DNA of 64,000 nucleotides. Origin: Dichetophora obliterata. Lineage: Eukaryota > Arthropoda > Insecta > Diptera > Sciomyzidae. Location: positions 77,045,560 to 77,109,559 of the forward strand of contig OY986438.1 of the NCBI GenBank assembly GCA_963920525.1. Reading direction: 5' to 3'. Position 1 is the stretch's first letter; each line of letters begins with the position of its first letter. The position numbers and the translations under genes are program-made. Shown in pieces: positions 21,111 through 32,513 of the stretch. Under the pieces are notes generated by a model that saw only the letters and a program-made list of their open reading frames with translations, did not search any database and was not told the DNA's origin.

Positions 21111-21495
21111 CAGTGAAGCCACCAGCTGATGATATTAATCGTAGTCCTGAGGTTTCTACACTTGGTAGAGCTGTTTTCTTTTTTGCTGTATCGAGATTGT
21201 CGCTTCTGTTTTTGGTTCTTTTGCGGATTCGGGTAACCCAATTGCAATTTCATCCGAAGGCTTTGCATTATTCTCTTCTATATTTGACATTTTTTGTGGT
21301 GCATCGATTATGTTCAAACTCTATTATTTGAGGGGAGAATTCCATTATTTTCAAACTATTAGTTATCACAGCATTATATTCAGGTTCGAGCTCATCACAA
21401 CGATAATCTGGATCTTCGATGGTGTCATCAGAGTCTTCGAAATCATCATTAGTTTCAATTGAATTCATTATATCTTCAATTTGTTCATCACTCAT
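21111..21495 (-). pseudogene. Acidic ORF, possible piggyBac transposase N-terminus
   Basis: The minus strand opens with MSDEQIEDIMNSIE and a run rich in Asp and Glu ending IEDPDYRCDELEPEYN, 75 residues to a stop at 21268. A second overlapping frame continues with SNIEENNAKPSDEIAIGLPE. Near 21110 a frame ending GGFTGGG abuts GTAAGT, a good splice donor. An acidic PDY-containing N-terminus is common in piggyBac-type transposases, but no catalytic domain follows. It could equally be a broken host exon. Confidence 0.25.
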
Positions 21496-21824
21496 TACAG
21501 AAAGCTGGATTTTTTCTGCTTATTTCTTGAGCTTTGTTGTGACATTTTCTTAAACCAACAACAAGTGCACAAACTACAAGTATTTATAGATATTTCTTTG
21601 ACTATTTTAACATGCTTTCGTTTGAGTCGGGGAAAAAACTTAATAGAAGACCAACATATAAAATTACTTCGGTGGACATTTTTTTCACCTAATCCACTAA
21701 GACCGTCGACAGACAGTCTTCACTAAAAACTAGAACAATAATTTTCCACAAATCAAACTAACAAAAAATTATCAAAATACAACATCAAAAAAATTCCCGT
21801 GTAAAATGCGGTAGGGTATATAAA
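21496..21824. other. No gene recognised
   Basis: AT-rich, with only a short chance ORF (21481-21726). Confidence 0.35.
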
Positions 21825-22407
21825 CTTTGTAACTCCGTTTGTAACGCCGATAAGGAGGCGTTAACAGCCGTAATTTTAGAGCTATCGTAACGAAATTCAA
21901 TATATTTTGCTTTTAATTCAATAATAGAGATCAAGTTCGAAATTGAGCCAAACAGGATGAACAACATGCCTACCTCCCATACAAAGTGACTTTACCAAAA
22001 AGGTAAAATCTCTTTAAATTCCACAAAAATGAATCTAATGACTTCAAATTTTGCACATAAGCTCTAAGCCTTCATATGCATTCGTAATGAAAATTACGCC
22101 TTCCTCCCAAACAAAGTGACTGAATTAAATGAGGAATCTCCTTAAATTTCTTAAAAATTTGTGCAATGGCTTTAAATTTTACAAATAAGTTTTTATCTCA
22201 ACTATGCACTCAATGTTTGGAATTTGTTAAAAAAACTGAAAACTACGCCTTCCTCCTATACAAAGTGACGTCATCATAATAGCAAAACCCTCATGCATTC
22301 CAAAAAACTAATGGTTTAAACTTGATATTTTGCACATAAGCTTTGATAAATACTGCAGCTTCATGTATAACGAAACGTAGGCTGAACGTGGTGCGAGACA
22401 TGGAAAG
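21825..22407 (+). repeat. ~150 bp tandem family, copy 2
   Basis: The leader (ACAGCCGTAATTTTAGAGCT, AGATCAAGTTCGAAATTGAGC) matches copy 1. Units follow near 21963, 22092 and 22246 with TGCCTACCTCCCATACAAAG and AAATTTTGCACATAAGCT. The array is interrupted by the mariner relic at 22410-24488 and resumes at 24491-24611 with AAAACCACACCCTATAAAAG and TGACGTCACC. Confidence 0.8.
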
Positions 22408-22514
22408 TAAGGACTGTATCGAAAAGAAACTGCACACTTTCAATTCAATATTTCTCGCAGTGTGGATGTTTGATTGCAATAGTGAAAGTTAGGAAAAGAA
22501 AGATTCGGAAATTG

Positions 22515-23075
22515 TACGACCGTTCAAGATAATGTTCAGTGCATTGTTACGGGCGATGAAACCTTCGTGAAACATAACCAGGTCACCAATTTTGCACAAA
22601 ACAGAAAGGTGCTACTGCTGACTAATTAATTCTAACAATTGGAATTGAAATATTTGGCGCAAAAATCCTCATCTGGCAGGATGTATGCGCTTCCTGCCTT
22701 AGGACGACCGCATTCTTCACAAATGACGCTAAATCAGCAGAAATTTGCAAAAAGTTGTGTCTCTTTTGTCTCCTTATACCATTTTATAAAAACCACAATG
22801 TATCAAGAATATTTTGGCCTGATTTAGTCACTGCACAGTACGCTAATTCTATATTGAATTTGCTAAAGGAAAACAACATCAATTGTGTTGCAAAAAAAGA
22901 GAACCCACCTAACGCTCCAGAACTTCTTTCAATAGAGAGATATTGGGCTATATTATCAAACGGAAATTAAGGAAGGATGTAGAGTTACCGGTGACATCAA
23001 AGTATTTTAAAAAATTGGCTAAGGCAAGCAGTTCCGTTGCAAATGAAGTTGTGTATAATTTAATAAAGGGTATTA
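22515..23075 (+). pseudogene. Mariner-superfamily transposase relic
   Basis: Fragments in shifting frames follow the order of an ITm transposase: CIVTGDETFVKH (first catalytic Asp), ILIWQ-like text, then FWPDLVTAQYAN (second Asp), VAKKENPPNAPELLSIERYW (third acidic site in the P-[NL]-x-P--x-x-IE motif). Stops and frameshifts are frequent. The Asp-to-Glu/Asp spacing seems close to the DD37 subgroup, but indels make that uncertain. Confidence 0.8.
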
Positions 23076-23099
23076 AATAAAAAAATAGGTTTATATTAA

Positions 23100-23589
23100 C
23101 CCTTTCAGTGGATTTGACCTACATACTGGACACGTCAGAAAGGTATTTTTATATTTATTTTGCAACGATTTTTTTTAAATAACATGACAAAAATAAATTT
23201 AGAGAGTTAGTTGACATTAGGGCCAGTTGAATTTTCGGCTTTGTGCCGAAAAAACCAAAAAAAAATTTTTTTGTCTATTTTATAAGAAAAAATGCACCGG
23301 ACAAAATTCTAGTTTATGTTTTTTTATCTTTTTATTTTTTTAATGAAAATAATATTAAGAGGGTTTAAAAAAGAAATATCTAAAAGGCTGAAAAACCTTC
23401 AAGAGGTTACAAAAAAATGTTTTTGTGCCGAATAGGAGCAAAACAATTTTTTCTTTGTACAAGCTTGGAAAACGTAAGTAGCGCAGGTAAAAATCAAAGG
23501 TCTGTTTTTTCATCTTTTTAGATCCTAAATGATAGGAATAATACCTCAAAAAAATTATTTTGTTTTAGTTTAGCCTAGCCATTAAAGGG
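23100..23589 (+). mobile_element. piggyBac-like MITE, copy 1
   Basis: Ends CCCTTTCAGTGGATTTG and (inverted) CCCTTTAATGGCTAGGC share CCCTTT-A-TGG. TTAA lies directly outside both ends (23096-23099 and 23590-23593), the piggyBac target. It is 490 bp with no coding capacity. A second copy lies inverted at 58194-58725. Internal words shared by both include CAAGCTTGTACAAAGAAAA in one orientation and GTGCCGAA. Confidence 0.88.
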
Positions 23590-23599
23590 TTAAGATAAT

Positions 23600-24350
23600 G
23601 GCCCTTATTATGAGCAGCGTTCGATCTTCGACTGTAGTCGAATGGCCTGATCGAACGAATTCGCATTTGGTATTATAACGTGCTTTCGACGAAGAGTAGC
23701 GCTATTGTGAATTTCGTTAATTTTATTTGTTCACGGTAGAATATTTCTATCAGGTGATAGTTATTTTATTTAAACTAAATACGATAGGTTTGAAAGTTGA
23801 TTGCAAAAAATAAGACAAAAAGTTATGACTATTAAGAAATTATGGTTCGACGCTTCGTCAGAAGAGGATGAAAGCTTGACGGAACTGGCTAAAAGTTGAA
23901 AACGGTTGAGCAACGCTTTCTTTAGCTAACCTTAAGCCACTTTGCTGATGTTCTATCTGGTTGACCTATCTGCTGTTGTCCCATTTCTTTGTCGCCTGAA
24001 CTTTGGAACAAATACCCTTAGCAGTTAAAGTTTGCCTCCATCAATGAGACCAGTTTTTCTAACTGCGATTTGTTGCTCACCACCTTAGCCCTGCATAAAA
24101 TTTACAAAAACAGCTCAATATTAGTTTTTAGTCTTTAAAAAGCATAACACAATCAAAAAAATACTTAAATTTTAAAAATTATTGCTCAGCACGCATCGCA
24201 TCGAAAGCAAAATTCTATTCGGCTGAAATTTCGATGAGCAACGAACATTTCGATAGGGTTGCACTGCTCATAATAAGAAATTAACGTTCAATACTCGTTG
24301 TTCGATAACCAGCGAAGATCGAACGTCGAAAGCAACTCATAATAAGGGCC
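23600..24350 (-). mobile_element. Harbinger-like element, 751 bp
   Basis: Terminal inverted repeats GGCCCTTATTATGAG, followed by related CGTTCGATCTTCG-type inner words, flanked by a 3-bp direct repeat AAT (23597-23599 and 24351-24353). Three-base duplications and GG-CC ends are features of PIF/Harbinger elements. It carries a decayed Myb/SANT-like ORF on the minus strand. It lies 7 bp from the piggyBac-like target duplication, so two elements chose the same spot. Confidence 0.78.
23925..24092 (-). pseudogene. Myb/SANT-like (zeste-type) ORF remnant of the Harbinger element
   Basis: Minus-strand text reads NKSQLEKLVSLMEANFNC, a stop, then LFQSSGDKEMGQQQ and RTSAKWLKV. This follows the zeste-type Myb/SANT DNA-binding domain found in Harbinger accessory proteins (Q-LE-LV--ME-NP ... 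W-K-W--L). The central helix is lost by a stop and indels. No DDE transposase frame is present in the element. Confidence 0.6.
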
Positions 24351-24611
24351 AATAAGTCTATTTCAAAAGTTTAAATGAAAATTTAATGGAAATAAATTTT
24401 AATTTAATAAAAAAAAGTTTGGAGTGAAAAGCAATAAAAACTATTTCTGTTTATGGTTCAGTGTTCAGTTTCTTTTCGATACAGTCCTTAATACATTAAA
24501 AAAAGGATAAAGTGAAAAGAATACTTAAAAGATGCAGTTAGTGTGTACTCTGAGTTTAGAATTTAAAATATTTCGATAAAAACCACACCCTATAAAAGTG
24601 ACGTCACCAAA

Positions 24612-27535
24612 GTAATACAACGTTGGAAACTTCGAATATACTAAAATACGGCTGTGGAGGTATTTTGACTGCGGTCCAGTCTAAAATAATAATGGCACTA
24701 GGCGAGACCCAGGTAGCCGAGGATGCAGATCCACTGGATTTTCATATACCTGGGTACCGCTTACTGCCATTATTTTCTTTGCATAGAGGCATCGCCCTTT
24801 TTATAAGAACGGATGTAGCGTACCAGTGTGAGAGGAGTCTGAACGTGACCGATCCAGAGTTTAGCTCAATGTGGGCTAGGTTAAGGCTTCGCTCTCACTT
24901 GCTGCATTTTTGTTTTATTTATAGAAGCCCGAATCTAGGGAGAGAGCCCACTTTTAACAAACTGGACTCTCTCTGATTCGATTACGCATATTTTGGGGTT
25001 ATTTCCTGACAGTGAGATCGTTGTAGCAGGCGATTTCAATGTCCACAACCCAGCTTGGTTACGTCACTCGGGCCCATTGACACCGGTTGGACAATATGTT
25101 GAGCTATTATTTGCTGAATCGAACCAGCTGATTCAACTAGTGAAGGAACCCACTTTTTCCACCAAAGTGATTTGCAAAGCCATAATGTCCTTGACCTCTT
25201 TCTGACTTCACATCATGAAAAATATGATGTGAGTGTCAACGCATCTCTTGGTAACTCGGACCATTGTACCATCTCCGCTGTTTTTCCATATTCTAACCCC
25301 TGCACCTCTACGCCTAAAGCCCCGAAGAGGACTGCATGGTTTTATGGAAAGGCAAATTGGACTGCGTTAAATAATTTTTATCGCAAATTCAATTGGAAAT
25401 TATGTTTCGCTGATAGAAATGTGAATGCCGCGGCTGTCATGGTGCAAGAAATTATTTTATTGGGTATGCGGTCTTTCATTCCCAATAAGTTGAGATCCAT
25501 AAACCAAAAGATCACTCATGGTTTAATGAGACTTGGCGTTCTAACAAGAATACTAATACAAAAAGACTTCGCATTGAGGCGAGGAATCGCTGTAATGCAT
25601 TTTTAAAACGCGAAAAGTTTTTGCACGAGGCTCGCATTCGAGAACAGGTTCTTCTCTGTCCCAAAGGGAGCAAAAATTTTTGGTCATTTGTTAAAAGAGT
25701 GGAGAATCTGACATCATCATCGATTCCAACTCTTTTAAAAGATGACCAAATCTTCACAGACTCGGTTGATAAAGCGAACCTATTGGCTAGATTGTTTGCA
25801 CAAAATTCCACTCTCTTGGATAGCAATCAGCCACTGCCCTTTATTGGAGGTGGATCTTTTGCAATGCAGGAGATCTACTTTCGGACGAGAGCAGTTAAAA
25901 GAGTCCTTACAGATGTCAACGTAAACAAAGCCTCTGTTCCTGATGGCATACCGCTAATTGTGCTTAAAATGTGTGCTTCTTCGCTGGCTCGGCCTTTGCG
26001 CAACCTTTTCAACATCTCCTACAGAACAGGAGTTTTTCCATCTTGTTGGAAGGTGGCAAATGTCCAGCCGGTACCTAAAAAGAGCGATGCCACGAATCCT
26101 GCAAACTACCGACCCATTGCGATATGCTCTACGCTTTCCAAAGTTATAGAGAGCGTAATAAACTTCAACGTTGTGAGGTATCTGGAGCACAACCAACTGC
26201 TCAGTGACCGTCAATATGGTTTCCGTAGGGCTCGCTCCACTGGTGATCTGGTGGCGTTCTTAACCGAAAAATGGAATCAATGCGTTAATTTTTTGTGTGT
26301 TGTTGGAAACAATGCGGGTTGTTGCTCTAGATATTTCAAAAACGTTTGACCGAGTGTGGCATAAAGCGCTCGTGCCGAAACTAGTTGCAAATGGTTTTCG
26401 TGGTAGCTTTGCTCGATGGATCACGTGTTTCCTCAAGGACAGATCGATTCGTGTCGTAGTTGACGGTATTTCGTCTGAGGAGCACGCCATCAACGCGGGG
26501 GTACCGCAGGGTTCTGTTCTATCGCCAACCTTGTTCCTGGTTTTTATCAACGACCTTCTGTCGTTGACGCATAACCCAATACATTCGTTTGCGGACGACA
26601 GCAGCATTTGTCATTCATATTCATTCAAAAAACGCCCGAACTCTATGGAGATTGAGAGAAAAAGGCAAAACATGATTGACACACTCCTTAATGATCTACA
26701 AAAAATCTCCGAGTGGGGTCATGCTAATAGAGTAGAGTTCAACGCAAGTAAGACCTAGTGCTGTCTGTTAACCCACAAGCGGGTGGATTGTCCCTTAGCT
26801 CCCCTCAATATGAATGGTGTGGATATTGTGGAATCAGCCGCTCTTGACGATCTGGGCATATCGATCCAATCTGATCTTCGTTGGAATGATCATATTTTCG
26901 ATGTGTCGAAAGAAGCGGGCAAGTGCCTAGGTTTTTTAAAACGGTGCAAAAAATATTTCACTTCAGTTGATCTTCGCATGGTTTACACCTCATATATTAT
27001 GCCGAAAATGAAGTACAATTCCCACATTTGGACAGGGGCTTCAAAATCTTATTTGAAGCTTCTGGATCGAATTCAACGTCGTGAGATATATATTAAAGGG
27101 GATGAAAATATTTCATTCTCTCTCGACTCTCTTGGGCATCGACGTAATGTTGGTTGCCTAAGCCTTCTGTATAGGTATTACCATGGGAAGTGTTCAAGGT
27201 AGATACATGGCCTGACGCCACCAGCTCGCGTTTTTCCCAGGTCCACTCGGGCAGCTGTCCAAGCCCACCCCTTTACCATTGCATTGATGCCCAATAGAAC
27301 CTCGCATTACCGTGATAATTCGTTCTTTAGTCGCACGGTTAAGTTGTAGAATATTCGCCCTGCGAGCGTGTTTCCCGGCAGTTTTGAGCTGTGCAAATTC
27401 AAAACAAATCTTCACCGACACTACTCCAACTATCCACCCTCCAACTAACTATCACCCATCTTCCGAATCAACACAATGCTTATACATTTATAGGGGGCAT
27501 CCCCTGAGCGTTGGTTCAATCTAAAAAAAAAAAGA
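24612..27535 (+). pseudogene. Degenerate LINE, endonuclease and reverse transcriptase
   Basis: Endonuclease motifs come first: LGETQVAED, RGIALFIRTDVAY, CFIYRSPN, VVAGDFNVHNPAW and LGNSDHCTIS. Then a reverse transcriptase: FPSCWKVANVQPVPKK, NYRPIAICSTLSKVIES, QYGFRRARSTGD, VVALDISKTFDRVWH, NAGVPQGSVLSPTLF, SFADDSS and LDDLGISIQSDLRWNDH. The reading frame shifts at least five times (near 24980, 25205, 25600, 26290 and 26758), so it is dead. The 3' end is an A run (27522-27533). No ORF1 is seen, so it is 5'-truncated. Jockey/CR1-group membership is likely; the clade is not resolved. Confidence 0.88.
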
Positions 27536-28269
27536 TAATTCCTTACTAGTTTTTAATTTTAACTTACACTAAATCACAAACAATTCTTACGTCTGTTTTC
27601 ACAAAAATCTTTACAGAAATGGCATTTTTGTGATAACCTTCTTAGTGGTTAAAGGGTAATTCGTATGTATGACAAAAATACTAGGCACTGTTCATACTTT
27701 TGAGTAGTAAATAAATACCTCCCTCAAATTTGAGACCGATTGCTAAAATATTTTTTTTAATTTGTATATTATTCTATTTTTAATATTTACTGTTGCAATC
27801 TATTCTTAAATGTAACTTTAATTATAAAAACATAAAAAATGGGCTGACAGTTTGAGCTCTTGAACACTGGCGGGGCTTCTTATAACTAATTGTGTTGTGC
27901 ATTTTAATAACAGTTTGTACACAAATAAACTAAAACTACAAGCTCATAGCTTCTAATAGCTAATGATATCGAAAACCTTTACATGACAGTTTTTACTGTC
28001 TGAAGTGAAGCTATTGTCTGCAGAAAGAAAGGTGACGGCCGACCAGAAATATTAATTTCATTTCAAAAATATAATGTGTCATTTGAATCCGGATTGCCCT
28101 TCCCTGTGTTTCTTTAGCATACGGGCCACTTGCTTAATCCTTATGCCACGGCCGCCACACTATGATTATTTTTAATAATAAGTTATTAATTAATATATGA
28201 ATAATTAGTTTAAACAAATAAATAAATTAAAAACAATAAATAATACAAATATAATATATTTTTTTACAG
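27536..28269. other. Presumed intron of the PDK1-like gene
   Basis: Non-coding sequence up to the acceptor (TTTTTTTACAG at 28259-28269). It includes a tRNA-like segment on the minus strand at 28075-28160. Confidence 0.5.
28075..28160 (-). repeat. tRNA-like segment, possible SINE head
   Basis: Minus strand: GCGGCCGTGGCATAAGGATT with an A-box-like TGGCATAAGG, then after about 45 bases GGATTCAAATGA, close to the B-box consensus. There is no cloverleaf-quality acceptor stem and no A-tail or target duplication, so it is a weak SINE candidate. Confidence 0.35.
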
Positions 28270-28431
28270 CCCAATCGTACGTATTACCTAGAAGATCCTG
28301 AAGGATACTCTCTTCAGTGGGTTAGTGCTATAGAAAATATGCGTAAGCTTACCTACAAAGATCAAGTTGCTATGCTCGGCAACAAACTTACTACACCAAC
28401 GACATCAGCAGCAAAAACGTGCTCATCGTAA
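28270..28431 (+). CDS. Pdk1: Last coding exon of a PDK1-type kinase (PH domain end)
   Basis: After a polypyrimidine tract and ACAG, a 54-codon frame runs to TAA. It starts [20 protein letters not shown] and continues with [12 protein letters not shown]. In animal 3-phosphoinositide-dependent kinase 1 the PH domain ends with PNRTYYL-DP-G---W---I, the last strand plus C-terminal helix, close to the protein's end. The match in sequence and in position before the stop supports the call. Known role: the PH domain binds phosphoinositides at the plasma membrane so PDK1 can phosphorylate the activation loop of AKT and other AGC kinases. The fly tail after the helix (about 28 residues, Thr/Ala/Ser-rich) is longer than the human one. 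No earlier exon was recognised in the window. A PH domain from another gene is the main alternative. Confidence 0.7.
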   Translation, partial: PNRTYYLEDPEGYSLQWVSAIENMRKLTYKDQVAMLGNKLTTPTTSAAKTCSS

Positions 28432-28700
28432 ACGGCTGTTTTACATCACCAGATGTAATGAGATAGGAACATGTAAATAGAAAATCACAAACTAGTGGCA
28501 CTACATTTTATATATTATAAGAAACCCAATAACACTGCTTCAAGAGAAAAAAAACTGACTGTTCAATCGCAACAGTAAAAGTATAAAACAATACAATAAA
28601 AAATCAACTATTATATCAAATTTAAAATATAATTTCTGTATACTAGTACAATATTGATAAAATAAATTTATGTTTAAATTAAAAAAGGATTTATTATATT
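28432..28700 (+). other. 3' UTR of the PDK1-like gene
   Basis: A/T-rich sequence directly after the stop, with AATAAA at 28595-28600 and again at 28671-28676. Either could direct cleavage; the actual end cannot be chosen from sequence. Confidence 0.5.
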
Positions 28701-31025
28701 TAAATGATACAAACAATAGGATTAGATTTATTTAAAACTTAAAATCAAATTAACAATTTATTTAATCAAATTATCAGAAAGAAACTAATTCAAATTAAAA
28801 AATTAAATTATTATTAAACAAAATGTAAATTGTAGTTAGTCACAATTTAATAAATTATAGAAATATTTAACTAGCTATAATTATATACACACCCCAAATT
28901 CACAAACAAACACATACAAATATTAACAAATTATATAAATAAAAATTTACAAGATGGATGGAGGCATCGGAAACTTACACTATGAAATAGCTTAAAATCT
29001 ATATTATTATAGCTGTAAATATATATTATAAACGGCAAAGAAAAAGAAAATAAATCAATCAGCAAATCCACTCAACAAAAAATACTTAACATTAAACTAA
29101 GCAGAAGAATCTGCAAGGATTGCAAAAAGAAGCAACATTAGAAAGTAATCAATTATAGTATCCAAAAATTACTTGAACAACTTTACGAACGTTATTTCGA
29201 AAATGGTTCTATGTGGGCAATAAATACGTATTTTAGATAAAAGTTATCTTCGAATTGTAGATTGAATGTGAACGCAATAACAATGCTGAAGACATTTTTT
29301 TAAGTGATCGTTGTATGTTGACCTTAAAAATGCGGTAATTTTGATGTTAATATTGATGTTAAAAGCTTCGAAATAAAAATTTAATATACCTATCTTCTTC
29401 ACATGTTGATTTCAACAAGAGATATAAAATTATACTACAAATAGCTACTATTTTCTTCAAGAAGAACTTTAACATAAAGATTCATGCAATGCTACATAAG
29501 CAATGCGCACTTAAGTGATGAAAATTTGTTAACGCAATTTTTCAAATCATCAATATAATATCTAACTTCTGTAAATTTGTTGTAAATATATAACTTATTG
29601 ATGCTTACTAGCACAACTTTCAAACTTGTGCTCCATACTAAAATGTTTTGAATATTATCCTTGATATTCACATTTTTCATTTATCAATTTTGTGAGATTA
29701 ACTATCGATACATACGCTGTGGTGTATGAAGCACCTCAATTTCAGCTATTGATTGGAATATAGCGTCAATTTTCAATGTCTTTTTTTTTTCTTTTTTCTA
29801 AGTCTGCTATTATTTTGTAGTTATAATTAGTAAAGTATTTTTAAATGGCAACTCGTTTTTTAATCAATATTGTTTCGTAAACGGCTATTTTTGGCGTTGA
29901 TAGGTTTTCAAACAAATATTAAAACAGTTCATAAAATCCGTATAAGCCTTAACAGATGTAAGCCGTACGCGAGTCACGTTCGTCATTTCTTAATATCGTT
30001 ATTATAAGTTGTAATTTTGTAGAATCCAAGCGAAGAGATAACAAACTAAGTTACGAATAGAAAAACAAGTTCATTCTTTGGCGTTGTTTTTCAAGCGTTG
30101 TATTGCAAATGTTATTTGTATAACGAAGTCCGTTAATATTTTTGAAAGATTATTTTCCAATGTTTGACTGTGATTTCCTCTATACAATTAAGTAATCTTA
30201 AAAGTTATAGAATATTAACCTAGCAATTCATTAAATTTTATGTAAAATTTTTGGTTTTTCTAAATATTTTTTTAAAAGAGACCAATTCTGTTTTTGTCTT
30301 TCTTGAATTGCAATTCTAAATTAACCTATGACTTTATTTAAATACCATGTCACTTTGTCGACGTGTCAGTTGATTATTTAATTAAGTAATTTAAAATACC
30401 GTGTCACTTTGTCGACTGGTTAGTTAATTTGTGAAAATGAAAAATATCTATAGCTAAATTATTTTATGTTAAAACTATTTATAATTATGTATGTGAACCT
30501 TATATGCTTAAATATACGCTAAAATTTAACTGGAAAAATTACTATGTTTCTAGCTGTAAAAATTAATTACTAAATTTCTCAATAAAATAATGCTCCATTA
30601 AACATCATGAAAATAGCTCCATAATTTTACAGAAGCACACAGAAGAAAATGGAGAATATATTTATTTGCTGATAGAATGAGTTCTACAATTATTCAGCTC
30701 TATCACTGAGTCCGTCGTATTACGATTATCGTCGGAATTACTGATTACTGAGTTCATTCGTAGCGCCATTTCGTAGATTATTGAAGTAATTTGTTTCAGC
30801 GTGTTTTGGCTGTCGGAAAAGTGGTTATATCTTCTGAATTTTATTTCACAATTTTTTCCGACAACCAAATCGCATTGTTATAATTTTAATACTTGCTGTA
30901 TTTATCACTCATAATACTTGTATATTATAAATTGATTTACCCAGTTTCTCCTGCTCGAACTTATTCTAAAAACTATAAAATTTTTATTCAGTCGTAAGTT
31001 ACGAGTAGAAGAAACTGGAATAACG
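28701..31025. other. AT-rich intergenic sequence
   Basis: No gene recognised. A ~35 bp direct repeat containing TGTCACTTTGTCGAC occurs at 30338-30372 and 30391-30426. A 68-codon minus ORF at 30662-30868 reads like protein in places (YNHFSDSQNTLKQITSII) but matches nothing I know. Confidence 0.45.
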
Positions 31026-31027
31026 TA

Positions 31028-31898
31028 CAGCTGCGGTCAAAATAATAGTAGCGCCCTTATATTCATACATGTTTGGATAAATAATACTAGTATACGAATT
31101 TCGGATCCGGTAAGTCCATTTTCATTCCTATATGTACTTTCAACACTCGTTCCAACTCCGTACTCAGTCTCCTCCTATATTGTAAAACTTTCAAGATACA
31201 GGGTGTTTTACGGTTTTGGTACGTGTTTAGTATTATTGATCTAGAATCTAAACTACTCACCATAAAATAAAAAATAATATTTTTTATTTTAGAAAAAATA
31301 TCAACCTTTCCATCAATATATCAACCACTTTCGTGTCATGTGCTGCAGCTGAGCTAAAATTTTGTGATTACTCAACGAAATATCAACAAATTTTGTATCT
31401 TTTGTTTTAGCGGAGCTGTTACTGTCCAAAGTTGGAATTTAAAAAAATACTGTTGATTAAGTGTATTTTTACATGAAAAAAAGACATTTTAAATTTGGAC
31501 GATTACAGCTCCGCTAAAACAAAAGATACAAAATTTGTTGATATTTCGTTGAGTAATCACAAAATTTTAGCTCAGCTGCAGCACATGACACGAAAGTGGT
31601 TGATATATTGATGGAAAGGTTGATATTTTTTCTAAAATAAAAAATATTATTTTTTATTTTATGGTGAGTAGTTTTTAGATTCTAGATCAATAATACTAAA
31701 CACGTACCAAAACCGTAAAACACCCTGTATCTTGAAAGTTTTACAATATAGGAGGAAACTGAGTACGGAGTTGGAACGAGTGTTGAAAGTACATATAGGA
31801 ATGAAAATGGACTTACCGGATCCGAAATTCATATACTAGTATTATTTATCCAAACATGTATGAATATAAGGGCGCTACTATTATTTTGACCGCAGCTG
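31028..31898. mobile_element. Snapback (foldback) element with ~400 bp arms
   Basis: The 871 bp element begins CAGCTGCGGTCAAAAT and ends with its inverse, flanked by TA on both sides (31026-31027 and 31899-31900). The left arm (31028-31430) and the right arm (31494-31898) are inverted copies with only a few differences; the loop is about 63 bp. TA targets and such ends indicate a Tc1/mariner-mobilised element. There is no ORF. The near-identity of the arms suggests recent origin or arm-to-arm conversion. Confidence 0.92.
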
Positions 31899-31900
31899 TA

Positions 31901-32511
31901 TGCGGAATGAAATTTGCACAACTTTTTCAATCGTGTAAAAACACCAATAACTAAAATTATGCATATTTATCGATGACTATATGAGAGACCAATGTGATCT
32001 TAACAAGCTGTTAAAATTTTATGCTTGTAATTTCTTAGGTGTATTCAAAATGTTGAAAATAAAGATGTAAGTCGCACAGAGGTGCACGGCCAAAAATCGT
32101 TTTTCACATTTCACTGTTTCAAAAATATAATGATGCAGTTTTGTTAAGCATACTTTAGTTAAGAAACATGCAAATTTTCAGGATTATGGGTCATCGGGAA
32201 CGTATTGAACGGCGTAAAAACAAAAAAACCCATCCTCATTTTTTTGTGAATTTGAATTTTTCACAATACATATTTTGTTGATGTTTGAAGACTTGTAACT
32301 TTTTCACGGTGCAAAATTTTTGAATAATTTTTTTAATTAAGTTCAGTAAAATGCCTTATAAAAAGTTAAAATTTTTATTGCAATTTATGTTTTATAGTAT
32401 TTTTTCAGAAATTTTTTTAAAAGCCTATATATATTTTAAACAACTTTTGAGAAAACTCATACACCGTCGTGCGACGGCAGAGCTTGGTTATATTTTATAG
32501 AAAGTTTGAAG
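31901..32511. other. No gene recognised
   Basis: AT-rich sequence containing GTGCGACGGCAGAGC. No TIR pair or coding match. Confidence 0.4.
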
Positions 32512-32513
32512 TA

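Larger units (their letters stand above)
22410..24488 (+). mobile_element. Mariner/IS630-type relic with two nested elements
   Basis: Terminal inverted repeats share AGGACTGTATCGAAAAGAAA and the following CTG-ACACT, with one mismatch. TA flanks both ends (22408-22409 and 24489-24490). Inside are a decayed transposase gene and, just after it, two further inverted-repeat elements at 23100-23589 and 23600-24350. Without them the mariner is only about 830 bp, so it is itself deleted. It sits in the ~150 bp tandem family, which continues on both sides. Confidence 0.85.

Noticed and set aside
22639..22970. Short ORFs as independent genes
   Set aside because: They are frame fragments of the mariner transposase relic.
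30662..30868. 68-codon minus ORF near the PDK1-like gene
   Set aside because: It looks mildly protein-like, but there is no family match, no splice context and no neighbouring exon; chance or old relic cannot be excluded.
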